Assembly (NCBI GenBank): GCA_050262775.1
Contig: JBLNEO010000156.1
Location: forward strand, 42,144 to 106,143
Length of the DNA stretch: 64,000 nucleotides
Source: DATHTC01 sp050262775
GTDB lineage: Bacteria; Actinomycetota; Thermoleophilia; Gaiellales; Gaiellaceae
Direction of reading: 5' to 3'
Shown here: positions 23,929 to 32,080 of the stretch, one piece after another
Layout of the letters: every line of letters begins with the position of its first letter
How positions within the stretch are numbered: position 1 is the first letter of the stretch
The notes under the pieces: generated by a model
The model's input: only the letters and a program-made list of their open reading frames with translations
Databases searched by the model: none
What the model was told of the DNA's origin: nothing
Program-made: the position numbers and the translations under genes

Positions 23929-25130
23929 GCCGGGCAGGCGACGCGCGCGGCGGCGCCACGCTTCGCCGCCCGCTCGCGGTCGCGGCCTCGGTGCTGCTCG
24001 TCAGCGCCGTCGTATCCGTCGGCGGGCTCCGCGACGCCCGCGACTGGGGCGACGTCGGCCACTACCAGCGCCTGGCCGAGCGCGCGCTCGACGGCGAGGT
24101 GCCGTACGACGACTACTTCGTCGAGTATCCGCCGGGCGCCCTCCCCGCGTTCCTGCTCCCCGCGGCGTTCGACGACTACCGGCGCGCCTTCAAGCTGGAG
24201 ATGGCCGTGCTGGCCCTCGCGACGCTCCTGGCGATGACCGCGGTCCTGGCCGCCATGGACCGGCGGCCGCGGGTCGTAGCGGCGCCGTTGCTCGTCTTCG
24301 CCCTCGCGCCGATCGCGCTCGGGCACCTGTTCCTCAACCGCTACGACCTCTGGGCGGCGCTGTTCGTGACGGCGGCCCTGGCCGCGCTCGTCCGTGGGCG
24401 CGTCCCGGCGACGGGCCTCCTCCTGGGCGCCGCGACGGCGACGAAGCTGTTCGCGGTCGCCGCGCTCCCCGTCGTCACGGTGCACGTCGTCCGGACGCGC
24501 GGTCGGCGCGACGCGGCCCTCCTCCTCGCGGCCTGCGGCGGCGTCGTCGCACTCGCCTTCGCCCCGTTCGCGGCCGCGGCGCCGGGAGGGATCGGCTACA
24601 GCCTCTACAGCCAGGCCGCGCGAGGCCTGCACGCGGAGAGCCTCCCCGGATCGGTGCTGCTCGCACTCGACGCGCTCGGGCTCCGCGACGCCCGCCTCGC
24701 GGCCGGGCTCGGGATCGAGCTCCGCGGCGGCCTGGCGGACGCCCTCGGCGTCGCGGCGGGCGTCGCGCAGCTCGCCGCGCTCGCGGCCGTCGTCGTCGCG
24801 TACGCCCGCGGCGGAGACTCGCAGGAGCGGCTCGTGACCGCGTTCGCGGCGTCGGTCGTGGCCGTGGTCGCCTTCGCGAAGGTCCTCTCGCCCCAGTACC
24901 TCGTCTGGCTCCTCCCGCTGGTGCCGCTCGTGGCGCCACGCGTCGCCGGGCGGGCGTCCGCCGTCCTCCTCGCCGCCTGCGTCGCCACGCAGCTCGAGGT
25001 GCACGGGTTCGACGGGCTGTCCGTGACCGACTGGTCGGTCGCGCTCCTCGTGGTCCGGAACGCGCTGCTCGTGCTGCTGTTCGTCGTCCTGCTGCGGTCG
25101 CTCCTCGAGCCACCGCGCGAGCCGGCCTAG
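23925..25130 (+). CDS. GT87-like (DUF2029) membrane glycosyltransferase
   Basis: A 401-residue protein starting at GTG 23925 (GTGA overlap). A first helix is followed by DWGDVGHYQRLAERALDGEVPYDDYFVEYPPG. The Asp in the first outer loop and the YPPG motif are typical of the alpha-mannosyltransferase-like GT87/DUF2029 group. About ten helices follow. These enzymes use polyprenyl-phosphate mannose in mycobacteria; the donor here is inferred. It ends the rightward operon from 20170. Its TAG stop shares the palindrome CTAG with the stop of the convergent DUF2304 gene, so the two genes overlap by 4 bases. Confidence 0.85.
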   Translation: MSRAGDARGGATLRRPLAVAASVLLVSAVVSVGGLRDARDWGDVGHYQRLAERALDGEVPYDDYFVEYPPGALPAFLLPAAFDDYRRAFKLEMAVLALATLLAMTAVLAAMDRRPRVVAAPLLVFALAPIALGHLFLNRYDLWAALFVTAALAALVRGRVPATGLLLGAATATKLFAVAALPVVTVHVVRTRGRRDAALLLAACGGVVALAFAPFAAAAPGGIGYSLYSQAARGLHAESLPGSVLLALDALGLRDARLAAGLGIELRGGLADALGVAAGVAQLAALAAVVVAYARGGDSQERLVTAFAASVVAVVAFAKVLSPQYLVWLLPLVPLVAPRVAGRASAVLLAACVATQLEVHGFDGLSVTDWSVALLVVRNALLVLLFVVLLRSLLEPPREPA

Positions 25131-25486
25131 TCTCGCTCCGCGGTTCCCGCGAGCCGCTCCTCGAGCAGCGCGAGCCGCTGCGCGAGCACCGTGTTCTGGT
25201 CGGCCAGCCGCGAGACGACCGTCGAGTAGTGCAGCAGCACGACGAGGACGAAGAGCAGCGCCACCGCGAACAGCACCGCGGGCGGGTACCCCGTCACGCC
25301 GACCCACCCCGCGATCGTGTTGAGACCGCCGCGCCACGCCGACAGGACGAGCAGCACGACCCCGGTGAGCAGCCAGAGCAGCGCGTAGCGCTCGCGCAGG
25401 CGTCGGCTGCGGATCAGGTGGAAGACGACGGCGAGCAGCACGATCGAGGCCGCGACGCCGGCGAGCGAGACGACGAGCGGGGTCAT
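25127..25486 (-). CDS. DUF2304 small membrane protein
   Basis: A 119-residue protein with three hydrophobic helices (about 3-25, 35-53 and 70-92) and a C-terminal coiled-coil tail (LADQNTVLAQRLALLEERL). It is a typical DUF2304 protein, a family found next to DPM1-like GT2 enzymes and thought to anchor or assist them. It starts at ATG 25486 in an ATGA overlap with the GT2 gene. The run of GAG/GAA codons ending that gene doubles as a very strong GGAGGA ribosome site directly before the ATG. Confidence 0.85.
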   Translation of the reverse strand: MTPLVVSLAGVAASIVLLAVVFHLIRSRRLRERYALLWLLTGVVLLVLSAWRGGLNTIAGWVGVTGYPPAVLFAVALLFVLVVLLHYSTVVSRLADQNTVLAQRLALLEERLAGTAERD

Positions 25487-26253
25487 TCCTCCTCCTCCAG
25501 GGGCGTGGCGTTCCGCCGCGAGAGCGCGACGAAGACCGCGAGCAGCACCTTCGCCGCGTAGTACACCGACGAGAAGGCGCCGATCGACGAGGTGCCGGCG
25601 GTGCGCGGCCGCATGGCGACGTGCACCTCGGTGAGCCTGAGCCGGTGCTTGAACACCATCACCGTCGCCTCGACCTCGGGGTAGTCGTGCGGGTAGTCCG
25701 CGGCGAACAGTGCGATCGCGCGCCGGTTGCACGCCTGGAAGCCCGAGGTCGTGTCGGTCACCCGCTGACGCGTCAGCGTCGAGACGACGCCGGCGAAGAC
25801 GCGGATCCCGAGCCGGCGCGCGAGCGGCGGCCGGTAGTCGCGCGACTCGGCGAACCGCGAGCCGACGACGATGTCCGCGGTGCCGTCGAGGATCGGCGCG
25901 ATCAGCTTCGGGAGCTCGGCGGCGACGTGCTGCCCGTCACCGTCGAGACGGACGACGAGGTCGAACCCCTCCGTGTGCGCGAGCTGGAACCCGGTCTGGA
26001 CGGCGCCGCCGATGCCGAGGTTGAAGGGGAGCGAGACGACGCGCGCACCCGCCGTGCGCGCGACGGCCGCCGTGCGGTCGGTGGAGCCGTCGTCGACGAC
26101 GACGACCTCCAGCCCCGGGTCGAACTCGCGCACCTCACGCACGACCGCCGCGACCGACTCCTCCTCGTTGTGCGCCGGCACGACCGCGACGCGCCGCAGG
26201 CCGACGAGGCGGGCCCTCGCCGCCGCACGCTCGGGTGCCGCGAGCTCAGACAT
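25483..26253 (-). CDS. GT2 enzyme, polyprenyl-phosphate sugar synthase-like (DPM1/DUF2304-partner type)
   Basis: A 256-residue protein starting at ATG 26253. Motifs: PAHNEEE (26-32), VVVDDGSTDRT (51-61), NLGIGGAVQTGF (78-89), and LDGDGQH (103-109) with the metal-binding DGD. SGFQACNRRA follows. These match dolichol/polyprenyl-phosphate mannose synthase-like GT2 proteins that lack the C-terminal GtrA helices; the DUF2304 protein encoded next takes the membrane role. It probably makes a polyprenyl-phosphate sugar for the GT-C enzymes of the cluster. It overlaps the CgeB-like gene upstream by 8 bases. Confidence 0.9.
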   Translation of the reverse strand: MSELAAPERAAARARLVGLRRVAVVPAHNEEESVAAVVREVREFDPGLEVVVVDDGSTDRTAAVARTAGARVVSLPFNLGIGGAVQTGFQLAHTEGFDLVVRLDGDGQHVAAELPKLIAPILDGTADIVVGSRFAESRDYRPPLARRLGIRVFAGVVSTLTRQRVTDTTSGFQACNRRAIALFAADYPHDYPEVEATVMVFKHRLRLTEVHVAMRPRTAGTSSIGAFSSVYYAAKVLLAVFVALSRRNATPLEEEE

Positions 26254-27454
26254 TGACCTCGCGTCGGACGCCGATCAGGTCGAGGAGCCGTCGTGCGCGC
26301 TGCGCGTACGTGTGCTCGTCGAGCACGCGCTCGCGCGCGTTCCGGCCCAGCTCCTCGGCGGCGGCCGGGTCGGCGAGCAGCTCCCGGTACGTCTCGACGG
26401 CCTCCTCGGCCGAGTTGACGACGACGAGCTCGCGGCCGGGCTCGAACCAGCGCTCGATGCCGGCGTACGGGTTCGAGACGATCGTCGCGCCCGAGGACGC
26501 GAGCTCGAACAGTCGGCTCGTCGACGAGGCGGTGACGGTGGCGTGCGGCCGGCGCCCGATGTTGAGGTTGATCCGGCACGCGGAGATCAGGTGCACGAGC
26601 GCGTTCACGGGACGCCACCCGAGCTCGCGCGCACGGCCGAGCTCGCCCCGGAAGTCGCCGCCGACGAGCACGAAGTCCGTGTCCGGCAGCTGCTCCGACG
26701 GGCGCGCCACCATCGCCTCCATCCAGTCGCGCCGGAACTTGTCGCCGTAGCCGTAGAACACGACGTCGTGCTCCTTGTCGACCGGCACGGGCCTGAAGAG
26801 CTCCGGGTCGGCGCCCCAGAAGAGGTGGTCGGCGCGGGGGGCGCCGAGCTCGAGCAGGCGCGGGATGCCGCCTTCGGAGTTCGAGAGCACGAGGTCGTAC
26901 TCGGAGATGTCGGCGCCGTGGTAGATGTTGAAACCGGTGTCCATGCCGCCGAACTCCGGCAGGCTCATCGGCACGTCGGCGTCGTAGAAGACGACCGGGA
27001 CGCCGAACCGCTCGCGCAGCCGCGTCGGGATCCCGCGCAGGTGGCTCGGCGGCACGGTGAAGACGACGACGGCGTCGACGTCCCGCTCGCGCTCGAGGAT
27101 CCGTTCCAGATGCCGCTGCCAGCGCGGCGTGACCCAGCGGCGGATCGTCTCGCGCACGGCCTTGTCCGCGAGCGAGTCCTCGGGCGACGCCTCCTCGCGC
27201 CGGAGGTGCGTGTCGCCGCGCAGCCGCGCCACGGCGCGCCGCGCGCGGTCGAACGTCTCGCCCTCCACGTAGCACGGGTTCTCCTCCACGCGCCACCACG
27301 GCGACTCGATCGCGCGGCCGCGGTACGGCGTCACGATCAGGTCGACGTCCGCCTCGTACAGCCCCTTCCAGAGCTGCCACCACGCCGGCGTGCAGCCGTA
27401 GGCGTGGTCGAGGTCGACCGCCGAGACGACGGCGAGGATTCTGGGCTGGCGCAT
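26246..27454 (-). CDS. CgeB-like GT-B glycosyltransferase
   Basis: A 402-residue protein starting at ATG 27454. It has the layout of the CgeB/spore-maturation glycosyltransferase group: an N-terminal half with GVPVVFYDADVP (about 141-152) and SEYDLVLSNSEGG, and a donor half with HDVVFYGYGDKFRRDW and LNIGRRPHATVTASSTSRLFELASSGATIVS. The Glu in RLFELASSG is the donor-binding acid. It is cytoplasmic; the sugar is unknown. A CATACT box 9 nt upstream suggests a leaderless mRNA, starting an operon with the DPM1-like and DUF2304 genes. Confidence 0.85.
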   Translation of the reverse strand: MRQPRILAVVSAVDLDHAYGCTPAWWQLWKGLYEADVDLIVTPYRGRAIESPWWRVEENPCYVEGETFDRARRAVARLRGDTHLRREEASPEDSLADKAVRETIRRWVTPRWQRHLERILERERDVDAVVVFTVPPSHLRGIPTRLRERFGVPVVFYDADVPMSLPEFGGMDTGFNIYHGADISEYDLVLSNSEGGIPRLLELGAPRADHLFWGADPELFRPVPVDKEHDVVFYGYGDKFRRDWMEAMVARPSEQLPDTDFVLVGGDFRGELGRARELGWRPVNALVHLISACRINLNIGRRPHATVTASSTSRLFELASSGATIVSNPYAGIERWFEPGRELVVVNSAEEAVETYRELLADPAAAEELGRNARERVLDEHTYAQRARRLLDLIGVRREVNV

Positions 27455-27462
27455 CGCGGCAC

Positions 27463-27469
27463 TAGTATG
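27463..27469. promoter_or_regulatory. Overlapping divergent -10 boxes
   Basis: The sequence ACTAGTATG holds TAGTAT on the plus strand (27463-27468) and CATACT on the minus strand (27464-27469). The minus box is 9 nt from ATG 27454 (leaderless). The plus box is about 48 nt from ATG 27517, leaving a leader of about 42 nt with a small GAGCG/CGCTC hairpin at 27496-27509. Confidence 0.5.
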
Positions 27470-27516
27470 GCCGCGCCCGCGGCCGCCCCGGCCCCGAGCG
27501 AACACGCTCCTAACAG

Positions 27517-28569
27517 ATGCCCAAGACCGCCCTCGTCACCGGCTCGAGCGGCCTCATCGGCTCCGAAGCCGTGTCCTTCCTCGACGAGCGCGGCTGGACC
27601 ATCCACGGCGTCGACAACAACATGCGGCGCGAGTTCTTCGGCGAGCACGGCGACACGACGTGGAACCTCGAGCGGCTGCGTCGCGTCACGTCGCGCTTCG
27701 AGCACCACGGCCTCGACATCCGCGACCGCGAGGGCGTCGCGCGCCTGTTCGCCGAGCACCGGTTCGAGCTCGTGTTCCACTGCGCCGCCCAGCCGTCGCA
27801 CGACCTCGCCGCCTCGCGGCCCTTCGACGACTTCGAGGTGAACGCGCTCGCGACGCTCAACCTGCTCGAGGCGGCGCGGCTGCACTGCCCCGAGGCGCCG
27901 TTCGTCTTCATGTCGACGAACAAGGTCTACGGCGACGCGCCGAACGAGCTGCCGCTCGTCGAGCTCGAGACGCGCTGGGACTACGCGGACGGGCGCGACG
28001 GCATCGACGAGACGATGCGCATCGACGCGACCACGCACTCGCTGTTCGGCGCCTCGAAGGTCGCGGCCGACGTGATGGTGCAGGAGTACGGGCGCTACTT
28101 CGGCATGCCGACCGTCTGCTTCCGCGGCGGGTGCCTCACCGGCCCGGCGCACTCCGCCGCCGAGCTGCACGGCTTCCTCGCCTACGTCGCGCGGGCGATC
28201 CGCGAGGGGCGGACGTACCGGATCTACGGGTACAAGGGCAAGCAGGTGCGCGACAACATCCACGCGCACGACGTGTGCACGGCGATGATGGCCTACGCCG
28301 ACGCGCCGCGCCCGGGAGCCGTCTACAACCTCGGCGGCGGCCGCGAGAACGCGATCTCCGTGCTCGAGGCGATCACCAGGTTCGAGGAGCTGATCGGGAA
28401 GACGCTGCGCACGGAGTCCGTGGAGGCGCCGAGGCGCGGCGACCACATCTGCTACATCAGCGACCTGGCGCGGTTCCGCGCCGACTACCCCGAGTGGGAG
28501 CTGTCGCGGTCGCTCGACGCGATCCTGGACGAGCTCGCGGCGGCCGGGGCGCCGGCGCTCCGGCCCTAG
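27517..28569 (+). CDS. SDR sugar-nucleotide epimerase, CDP-paratose 2-epimerase-like
   Basis: A 350-residue extended SDR protein. TGSSGLIG is at 8-15; CAAQPSHDLAASRPFDDFEV (89-108) and MSTNKVYGD (132-140) match the TyvE/CDP-paratose 2-epimerase-like group, in which the TNK triad replaces the usual SSS/TDE. The YxxxK pair appears as LFGASK, with Phe177 in place of the catalytic Tyr and Lys181 kept. GCLTGPAHSAAELHGF and GYKGKQVRDNIHAHD follow. From memory, the Phe is usual in a subfamily found in surface-polysaccharide loci, so it need not mean inactivity. The true substrate is unknown. Its TAG stop overlaps the convergent gene's stop in CTAG. Confidence 0.85.
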   Translation: MPKTALVTGSSGLIGSEAVSFLDERGWTIHGVDNNMRREFFGEHGDTTWNLERLRRVTSRFEHHGLDIRDREGVARLFAEHRFELVFHCAAQPSHDLAASRPFDDFEVNALATLNLLEAARLHCPEAPFVFMSTNKVYGDAPNELPLVELETRWDYADGRDGIDETMRIDATTHSLFGASKVAADVMVQEYGRYFGMPTVCFRGGCLTGPAHSAAELHGFLAYVARAIREGRTYRIYGYKGKQVRDNIHAHDVCTAMMAYADAPRPGAVYNLGGGRENAISVLEAITRFEELIGKTLRTESVEAPRRGDHICYISDLARFRADYPEWELSRSLDAILDELAAAGAPALRP

Positions 28570-30074
28570 TAGGCGCCGCGGCGGTCGACCACGGCCGGGA
28601 GCGTCTTCAGCAGGATCGAGACGTCGAGCCAGATCGACCAGTTGTCGAGGTAGTAGAAGTCCAGGCGGACGAGGTCGTCGAAGCTCAGCTCCGAGCGCCC
28701 CGAGATCTGCCACAGCCCCGTCATCCCGGGGAGGACGAGGTAGCGCTTGCGGTGCCAGTCCTGCAGCTGCTCGTAGTCGCGCAGCGGCAGCGGGCGCGGC
28801 CCGACGAGGCTCATCTCGCCGCGCAGCACGTTCAGCACCTGGGGCAGCTCGTCGAGCGAGAAGCGGCGGAGGAAGGCGCCGACGCGCGTCACCCGCGGGT
28901 CGTCGCGGATCTTGAAGAGCGCGCCCGTCGCCTCGTTCTGCTCCTCGAGCTCGCGCTGCCGCGCCTCCGCGCCGGCGACCATCGTCCGGAACTTGAGCAT
29001 CGCGAACGGGCGCTCGTCGAGGCCCACGCGGCGGCTGCGGTACAGCACGGGGCCGGGCGAGTCGAGCTTGATCGCCGCCGCCACGAGCAGCCAGAGCGGC
29101 AGGCCGACGACGAGGAGGAAGGTCGACACGACCAGGTCGAAGGCGCGCTTCACCAACCAGTCCGCGCCCGCGAACACCGGCGGCCGCAGCTCGAACAGCG
29201 GGACCGCCTGCCCCGGCACGTACTCGGCCCGGTTCATCAGCAGCTCCGTCGTCTTCGGCGCGACGCGCACCTTGACGCCCCGCCGGTGCGCGTGCTCGAC
29301 GAGCTCGAGCAGACGGCGCTCCTCCACGTCCGCCTCCGCGACGATCAGCTCGTCCGCCTCGACGTTCGCGAGCACGGCCGGGAGGTCGTCGAGGCCGCCG
29401 AGGCGGGGCAGCCCGGCGTCGCCGCCGTCGGAGGTGACGGCGCCGGCGAACTCGTAGTTGATCCCGCCGCGGCCGGAGCCGAGCGCGCGCCGGAGTTCGA
29501 GCAGGTGCTCGCCCGCGCCGACGAGGATCGCGTGACGCCGCACGCCGGCGACGCGCAGGAGGTCGCGCGTGACGCCCTCGTAGCTCGCGCGGAGCGCGCC
29601 GATGATCACCGCGGTCGTGACGACGGACGTCGGGACGAGGCCGAAGGTGTCGAACTCGTGGCCCGAGCCGACCGCGAACGCCGCCGTCAGGAGCGCGACG
29701 AGCACGAGCGAGGGGAGGATGCGACCCACGCCGGCGCGCACCTCGCGACTCGCGTAGAGGCCCGCCTGCCAGAACACGAGCAGCGTGATCAGCGCCAGGA
29801 ACGGCAGCCACTCCTCCACGGCCTGCCACATCACGCCCCAGAGCGGCGGGAACGACCCGCGGACGAACTCGCGGATGGCGAGCGCCGTGTAGAGGCCGAG
29901 CGCGACGCCCGAGATGTCGAGGAAGGCGAGCACGGCGATGCTCGCGAGCCGCCGGAGCGCGCTCTTCAGCGGCCCGGGGAAGAGGAGGTACGGCCGCCCG
30001 GAGCGGACGTCCGCGCGAGGCCCCGGCGGCGACCGCGTCGCCTCGCGCTCGGCGGGGGCGGGTTCGGCTGCCAA
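28566..30074 (-). CDS. Polyprenyl-phosphate sugar-1-phosphate transferase (WbaP/WcaJ/EpsE type)
   Basis: About 502 residues. The start TTG 30074 was chosen because a TACCAT box lies 7 nt upstream and no ATG or GTG fits. Four N-terminal helices (about 45-160) are followed by a CoA-binding-3-like Rossmann module (AILVGAGEHLLEL, 182-194). A fifth membrane segment precedes the catalytic bacterial sugar transferase domain: SPGPVLYRSRRVG, LKFRTM, LDELPQVLNVLRGEMSLVGP, and MTGLWQISGRSELSF. It loads the first sugar phosphate onto undecaprenyl/decaprenyl phosphate at the inner face of the membrane, starting a glycan repeat unit. A second, shorter enzyme of this type is at 57425-58000. Confidence 0.92.
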   Translation of the reverse strand: MAAEPAPAEREATRSPPGPRADVRSGRPYLLFPGPLKSALRRLASIAVLAFLDISGVALGLYTALAIREFVRGSFPPLWGVMWQAVEEWLPFLALITLLVFWQAGLYASREVRAGVGRILPSLVLVALLTAAFAVGSGHEFDTFGLVPTSVVTTAVIIGALRASYEGVTRDLLRVAGVRRHAILVGAGEHLLELRRALGSGRGGINYEFAGAVTSDGGDAGLPRLGGLDDLPAVLANVEADELIVAEADVEERRLLELVEHAHRRGVKVRVAPKTTELLMNRAEYVPGQAVPLFELRPPVFAGADWLVKRAFDLVVSTFLLVVGLPLWLLVAAAIKLDSPGPVLYRSRRVGLDERPFAMLKFRTMVAGAEARQRELEEQNEATGALFKIRDDPRVTRVGAFLRRFSLDELPQVLNVLRGEMSLVGPRPLPLRDYEQLQDWHRKRYLVLPGMTGLWQISGRSELSFDDLVRLDFYYLDNWSIWLDVSILLKTLPAVVDRRGAY

Positions 30075-30081
30075 GCGCTCG

Positions 30082-30087
30082 ATGGTA
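30082..30087 (-). promoter_or_regulatory. -10-like box, leaderless TTG start
   Basis: TACCAT on the minus strand lies 7 nt from TTG 30074, in the 35-base gap between the deacetylase stop and the sugar transferase start. Confidence 0.5.
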
Positions 30088-30109
30088 CCCCGAGGACGAC
30101 CCGGCGGGC

Positions 30110-30865
30110 TCACGCCGCGACGGCCGCGGACGCCGCCAGCTCCGGCGCGCGGGCGCCGATCGACGCGCGCAGCTCGTCGAGCCGCAGCGGCGGCCGGCGG
30201 CGGCCGAGGACCCGCAGCGCCGCGACGAGCACGCGGCGGCGACGCCCGTCGAGGAGGTCCGTGTCGTGGAAGTACACGTGCATCCAGCGCGGGAGCGGGC
30301 GGATCGACGCGCGTGCGGCCATCCCGAGCGAGTGCGTCGACGGCAGCGCCACGAGCGTCCGCCCCGAGGGGAGCCGCAGACGAGCGGGCTCCGCGAGCGC
30401 GAGCCGCGGCGCGTCCGGGGGCAGGTACGGCGGCCGGAACGCCGTCGGCGTGCAGTCCGCGAGCCCGAGCTCGGCCACGGCCTCGACCACGCCGGCGTCC
30501 GAGTACCACCCGCCGCCGCAGAACAGCGTCGCCGGCAGCCCCTCGGCGGCCAGGCGGCGGCCCTGCTCGAGCACCCGCGCCGCGGGGTCGCCGCCGGTGG
30601 GCCGCGCGTGCTCGACGCCCGTCCAGTGCGTGTGGAGGCCGAACGGGCCGCGCGAGGCCGCCGCCCGCGCGCGCTCGAGCCACGGCTCCCACCCCTCCCC
30701 CTCCGCCTCCTCGGGCGGCCGCATCAGCGCCGCGACGGCGACGCCGCCGGGGCGCCGCTCCTGGAGCTCCGAGAACCGCTGCCACGTGGCGTCGTCGAGC
30801 GGACGCTCGACGTGGCAGGACGCCGTCAGCACCCCGTCGCCGTAGGCTTCCGCGCGATGCTGCAT
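30110..30865 (-). CDS. Polysaccharide deacetylase-like protein (NodB/CE4 fold)
   Basis: Up to 251 residues from ATG 30865, or 240 from GTG 30832. The ATG is 8 nt after a TACGGT box, but that places the first codons over the start of the divergent GT-C gene. The protein has the CE4-like order: ASCHVERPLDD near the N-terminus, GLHTHW (metal-binding His region), ATLFCGGGWYSD with TAFRPPYLPP (FRPP motif), and a C-terminal YFHDTDLLDGRRR. It may remove N- or O-acetyl groups from a sugar of the glycan. There is no signal peptide, so it would act in the cytoplasm on a lipid-linked intermediate (inference). Confidence 0.75.
   Translation of the reverse strand: MQHRAEAYGDGVLTASCHVERPLDDATWQRFSELQERRPGGVAVAALMRPPEEAEGEGWEPWLERARAAASRGPFGLHTHWTGVEHARPTGGDPAARVLEQGRRLAAEGLPATLFCGGGWYSDAGVVEAVAELGLADCTPTAFRPPYLPPDAPRLALAEPARLRLPSGRTLVALPSTHSLGMAARASIRPLPRWMHVYFHDTDLLDGRRRRVLVAALRVLGRRRPPLRLDELRASIGARAPELAASAAVAA
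30843..30848 (+). promoter_or_regulatory. -10-like box, leaderless start
   Basis: TAGGCT lies 8 nt before ATG 30857. It falls inside the first codons of the divergent deacetylase gene if that gene starts at 30865. Confidence 0.5.
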
Positions 30866-32080
30866 GGCCGCCAACCGTACGCGATCGTCGCGGTCGCGGC
30901 GGCCGCCCCGAGGCTCGCGGCGCTCCTCCTGGAGCGGGGCGACATCCTCGCCGCGTTCACCGAGAAGAGCGACGACTTCGCGCGGACGCTCGCCGCCAGC
31001 GGGACGTTCGGGTTCCTGCCGGGCGAGCCGAGCGCGTACACCCAGCCGCTGTACGGGTGGTTCCTCGGCGGGCTCTACTGGACGCTCGGCCGCGAGTGGG
31101 CCGTCGTCGGGCTCGCGCAGACGGCGGTCGGCGTCGGCACCGCGCTCCTCGCCGTCGCCCTCGGGCGCCGCGTCGCCTCCGACCGCGCGGGCCTCTTCGC
31201 GGGCCTCGCCGTGGCGCTCCACCCCTACCTCGTGTGGCACGACGTCCACCTGAACCGCGAGGTGCTGGACGGCTTCGTCGCGGCGGCGCTCGTGCTGGCG
31301 ACGTTGTGGGCGGCGCAGCGGCGGTCGGCGCTCGCCGCCGCGGCCGTGGGCGCGCTCGCCGGCGTCGCGATCCTCGGCAACGCGCGGCTCACGCTGCTCC
31401 CGCTCGTGCTCGCCGGCTGGCTCCTCTGGCGCGGCCTCCGCGTCGTGCCCGCCGCGGTCGTGCTCGCAGCGGCGGCGCTCGTCGTCGCGCCGTGGGTGGT
31501 GCGGAACGACGTGGAGGTCGGGTGTCCGGCGATCACGACCGACGCGAAGGCGCTCTGGAAGGCGAACAACCTCGCGACCTACGACACGCTGGCCGGCGGC
31601 GGCTGGATCGACGACGTCCCCGACCCGCCGGGCGCGCCGCCGACGCCGGAGGACGCGGCCAGGCAGGGGCGGACGGTCGACGAGTGCGCGCAGATGCGCC
31701 TCTACCGGAGGCTGACGACCGAGTTCTGGCGCGAGCATCCGGGCGAGAAGGCGAAGCTCTCCGCGCAGGCGATCGGGATGCTGTGGGACCCGCGGGGAAC
31801 GCGGACGGACGAGGGCCCGGGCGCCGGCGGCCTCCGCGAGACGGCGCGCACGTGGCTCCTGCCGATCTTCGTCGTCCCGCTGTTCGCCCTCGCCGTCTAC
31901 GGGTTCGCGGTCGTACCGCGGCCGACGGCCGTCCTGTTCGGGCTGCTGCTCGCCTACGTGACCCTGACGGCGGTGGTGTTCGCCGGCGCGACCCGCTACC
32001 GCGCGCCGTGGGACGTGCTGCTGGCGGTGCTCGCGGGCGCCGCGCTCGACAGGCTCTTGCGCGCGAGAGCCGCGCGGTAG
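30857..32080 (+). CDS. GT-C membrane glycosyltransferase
   Basis: A 407-residue protein starting at ATG 30857. A first helix (about 8-27) is followed by AFTEKSDDFARTLAASG, with Asp39/Asp40 at the GT-C catalytic position, and PSAYTQPLYGWFLGGLYW. About nine more helices follow, with an outer loop containing CPAITTDAKALWKANN. This is the PMT/ArnT-like (GT39/GT83-type) layout. It is a single rightward gene whose last 85 bases are antisense to the end of the GT4 gene at 31996. The donor is presumably a polyprenyl-phosphate sugar. Confidence 0.82.
   Translation: MLHGRQPYAIVAVAAAAPRLAALLLERGDILAAFTEKSDDFARTLAASGTFGFLPGEPSAYTQPLYGWFLGGLYWTLGREWAVVGLAQTAVGVGTALLAVALGRRVASDRAGLFAGLAVALHPYLVWHDVHLNREVLDGFVAAALVLATLWAAQRRSALAAAAVGALAGVAILGNARLTLLPLVLAGWLLWRGLRVVPAAVVLAAAALVVAPWVVRNDVEVGCPAITTDAKALWKANNLATYDTLAGGGWIDDVPDPPGAPPTPEDAARQGRTVDECAQMRLYRRLTTEFWREHPGEKAKLSAQAIGMLWDPRGTRTDEGPGAGGLRETARTWLLPIFVVPLFALAVYGFAVVPRPTAVLFGLLLAYVTLTAVVFAGATRYRAPWDVLLAVLAGAALDRLLRARAAR
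30874..30879 (-). promoter_or_regulatory. -10-like box inside the divergent GT-C gene
   Basis: TACGGT on the minus strand lies 8 nt from ATG 30865 of the deacetylase and is within codons 6-8 of the GT-C gene. With the plus-strand box at 30843 it gives two crossing leaderless promoters. Confidence 0.4.

Noticed and set aside
27496..27509. GAGCG/CGCTC hairpin before the SDR gene as a riboswitch or terminator
   Set aside because: A 5-bp stem with a 4-base loop and no U-tract is expected often at this GC content.
27506..27516. GCTCCTAACAG repeated in inverted orientation at 55852-55862
   Set aside because: An 11-base match upstream of the SDR at 27517 and of the ATP-grasp gene at 55817. It lies at different distances from the two starts and has no symmetry, so chance is the simpler explanation.
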